A model generated the notes under the pieces. The model had not been told where the DNA came from. It saw nothing but the letters and a program-made list of their open reading frames with translations, and did no database searches. From Hyella sp964606015 (GTDB taxonomy: Bacteria; Cyanobacteriota; Cyanobacteriia; Cyanobacteriales; Xenococcaceae), in NCBI GenBank assembly GCA_964606015.1, contig CAZSEZ010000210.1:1-7018 (forward strand): DNA of 7,018 nucleotides. The letters are read 5' to 3'. The position numbers were made by a program, and so were the translations under genes. Every line of letters begins with the position of its first letter. The stretch's first letter is position 1. Positions 5,589-7,018 of the stretch are shown piece by piece.

Positions 5589-7018
5589 TTAGGCAGAAGC
5601 AACAGCTTTTTCTTTGAGGCTAGAAGCAGTTTCTAAGATTGCTTGAGCTGCTTGTTTACCCGAAAGAGTAGCCCCTTCCATACTATCGATATAGTCCTGT
5701 TGGGTATAACTACCTGCTAGGAAGAAATTAGGTACTGGGGTTTTTTGCGCTGGACGATAGGGATCCATTCCTGGAGCTTCACGATACAGAGATTGAGCCA
5801 ACTTAACTACGCTATACCAAGTCATATTGAGGTCGCGAGCAGAGGGGAATAGCTCTCTCACCTGTTCTAAAACATGATTAGCAATTTCCTCATTACTCTT
5901 CTTGATGAAAGGATCACCAGGAGTAAGTACTAACTGCATCAAAGAACCTTCACCTGGTTTGTAGTAGTCTCCAGGACTAGCCAAAGCTAGATCGGCAAAG
6001 CAAGAAAAGTCCGCATCAGGAGTATAAAGCAGATTATCTAGTCCTGCTGCTTTTTCTAATTGTTCGCGCTGCTCTTTGTCTTCTAGTTCTGTTACCCAAC
6101 CATCAAAACGGAGTTGGACAGTAGCTACAGGTACAGCATCTAGCTTATAGATATTGTCGAACTGATCCCACTTACGCCATTCTTGAGGGATTACTTTTTT
6201 GATGCCTGGAACATCACAAGCAAATACATAAGCATCAGCAGTCACAGTGGTTTCATTCTCGCCATCAGCAACTACAATACCTGTTACTTCAGTTTCTGAG
6301 CCTTCTTGATAGAGAACTTCACGAACGCGACGGCGAGTATGGATTTTTGTCCCGCGTTCCTCTAGATAGTTGACTAGGGGTTTGTGGAGATATTCGTGAG
6401 GAGAACCTTCAAGCATCCGTAAGACAGAAGCTTCAGTTTTGGTTGCAAAAAAGTTAAAGATGGTCAACATGCAACGGGCAGAGATATTTTCTGTATCGAT
6501 AAAGCCCAAGGCATAAGCAATAGGATCCCACATTTTACGCAAGCTGTTGTTGTTGCCACCATGAGAGCGAAACCAATCCGCAAAACTAACCTTATCGAGA
6601 TCGCGGATTGTTCTCATTGCCCCTTCGAAATCTACTAGACCTCGAACTACAGGACTTGTCCCAAGTGCCAAGGAGTTAAAAATTTTGTCAGCAGCGGATA
6701 ACTGAGAAGTTGTAAAAAAGGCTTTCAGACCGTTGAAAGGTGCACCTGTAATGAAGCGAAAATCTAATTCACCTACTCTACCACCCTTGTTAATAAAGGT
6801 ATGGGTATGCTCTTTGAGACGAAGATTATCTCCAGCACCAACTTTCTTCATCAGCGCAAACAAATTGTAGTAGCAGCCAAAGAATACGTGTAACCCCATT
6901 TCAATATGGTTACCATCATTATCTACCCAGCTTCCGACTTTGCCCCCGACAAAGGGACGAGATTCAAAAATTTCGACTTCGACACCAGCATCTACGAGAT
7001 CGATCGCCGTTGCCATGC
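5589..7018 (-). CDS. crtQ: Zeta-carotene desaturase, 5' end cut by the window edge
   Basis: A plant-type (CrtP/CrtQ family) FAD enzyme that desaturates zeta-carotene through neurosporene toward lycopene, with electrons passed to plastoquinone; membrane-associated. At least 475 codons are visible. The N-terminal dinucleotide-binding GxGxxG strand lies beyond the edge: the ATG at 7016 is probably internal, since the two bases before it (GC) fit a Gly codon of the expected GLAG stretch, so about 15 residues are missing. In fragment numbering, the FAD-ribose Glu is probably E18 (VEIFES), followed by FVGGKVGSW (22-30) and HIEMGLHVFFGCYYN (37-51). The C-terminal FAD block FFLAGSYTQQDYIDSMEGAT lies at about 431-450. 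These blocks distinguish zeta-carotene from phytoene desaturase. The polar tail after about 461 (ending KEKAVASA) is longer than in Synechocystis. The frame is intact throughout. Confidence 0.95.
   Translation of the reverse strand, partial: MATAIDLVDAGVEVEIFESRPFVGGKVGSWVDNDGNHIEMGLHVFFGCYYNLFALMKKVGAGDNLRLKEHTHTFINKGGRVGELDFRFITGAPFNGLKAFFTTSQLSAADKIFNSLALGTSPVVRGLVDFEGAMRTIRDLDKVSFADWFRSHGGNNNSLRKMWDPIAYALGFIDTENISARCMLTIFNFFATKTEASVLRMLEGSPHEYLHKPLVNYLEERGTKIHTRRRVREVLYQEGSETEVTGIVVADGENETTVTADAYVFACDVPGIKKVIPQEWRKWDQFDNIYKLDAVPVATVQLRFDGWVTELEDKEQREQLEKAAGLDNLLYTPDADFSCFADLALASPGDYYKPGEGSLMQLVLTPGDPFIKKSNEEIANHVLEQVRELFPSARDLNMTWYSVVKLAQSLYREAPGMDPYRPAQKTPVPNFFLAGSYTQQDYIDSMEGATLSGKQAAQAILETASSLKEKAVASA

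Noticed and set aside
7014..7016. ATG as the true start of crtQ
   Set aside because: It would remove the FAD-binding GxGxxG strand. The frame stays open to the window edge, and the preceding GC fits the expected Gly codon.
1..7018. Mobile elements, CRISPR arrays, tRNA/rRNA or a defence/accessory system
   Set aside because: Every large block is an intact conserved cyanobacterial gene. I found no transposase, long terminal inverted repeats, regularly spaced repeats or cloverleaf-like sequence in the short gaps.

Overview
The window is chromosomal DNA from a cyanobacterium. Three things point there: five copies of the HIP1 octamer GCGATCGC in about 7 kb (roughly 0.1 expected by chance), a phycobilisome chromophore lyase gene (cpcF), and a plant-type zeta-carotene desaturase next to a Ycf49-like gene otherwise known from plastids. 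The moderate AT bias and the mntC-mntA-mntB gene order resemble Synechocystis-like or pleurocapsalean unicellular lineages, but the genus is not established from the sequence.

Layout. Positions 74-619 (+) encode a small stand-alone FHA-domain protein. It converges, with a 4-bp gap, on a prohibitin/Band 7 membrane protein at 624-1457 (-), which uses a TTG start. The 281-bp divergent region that follows carries two sets of short direct repeats. Next comes cpcF (1739-2365, +), without its usual partner cpcE in the window. The centre (2447-5120, +) is a manganese ABC transporter operon: a substrate-binding lipoprotein (mntC), an ATPase (mntA) and a membrane permease (mntB), with mntA and mntB overlapping by 4 bp. 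The mntC promoter region holds three 8-bp near-identical repeats at 11-12 bp spacing, followed by a 7-bp inverted repeat. The last block is on the minus strand: crtQ (zeta-carotene desaturase, 5' end beyond the window), followed 30-50 bp downstream by a Ycf49/DUF2499 membrane protein whose likely start codon lies inside a perfect 9-bp palindrome.

How the genes fit together. Most are photosynthetic housekeeping genes: Mn supply for photosystem II (mntCAB), bilin attachment to phycocyanin (cpcF), carotenoid synthesis (crtQ), and a conserved plastid/cyanobacterial membrane protein of unknown role (ycf49). I see no mobile element, CRISPR array, RNA gene, phage or defence system, and no clear evidence of a wholly new system. 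The points worth a second look are regulatory: the repeat architecture in front of mntC, the hairpin over the ycf49 start, and the repeats in front of cpcF.
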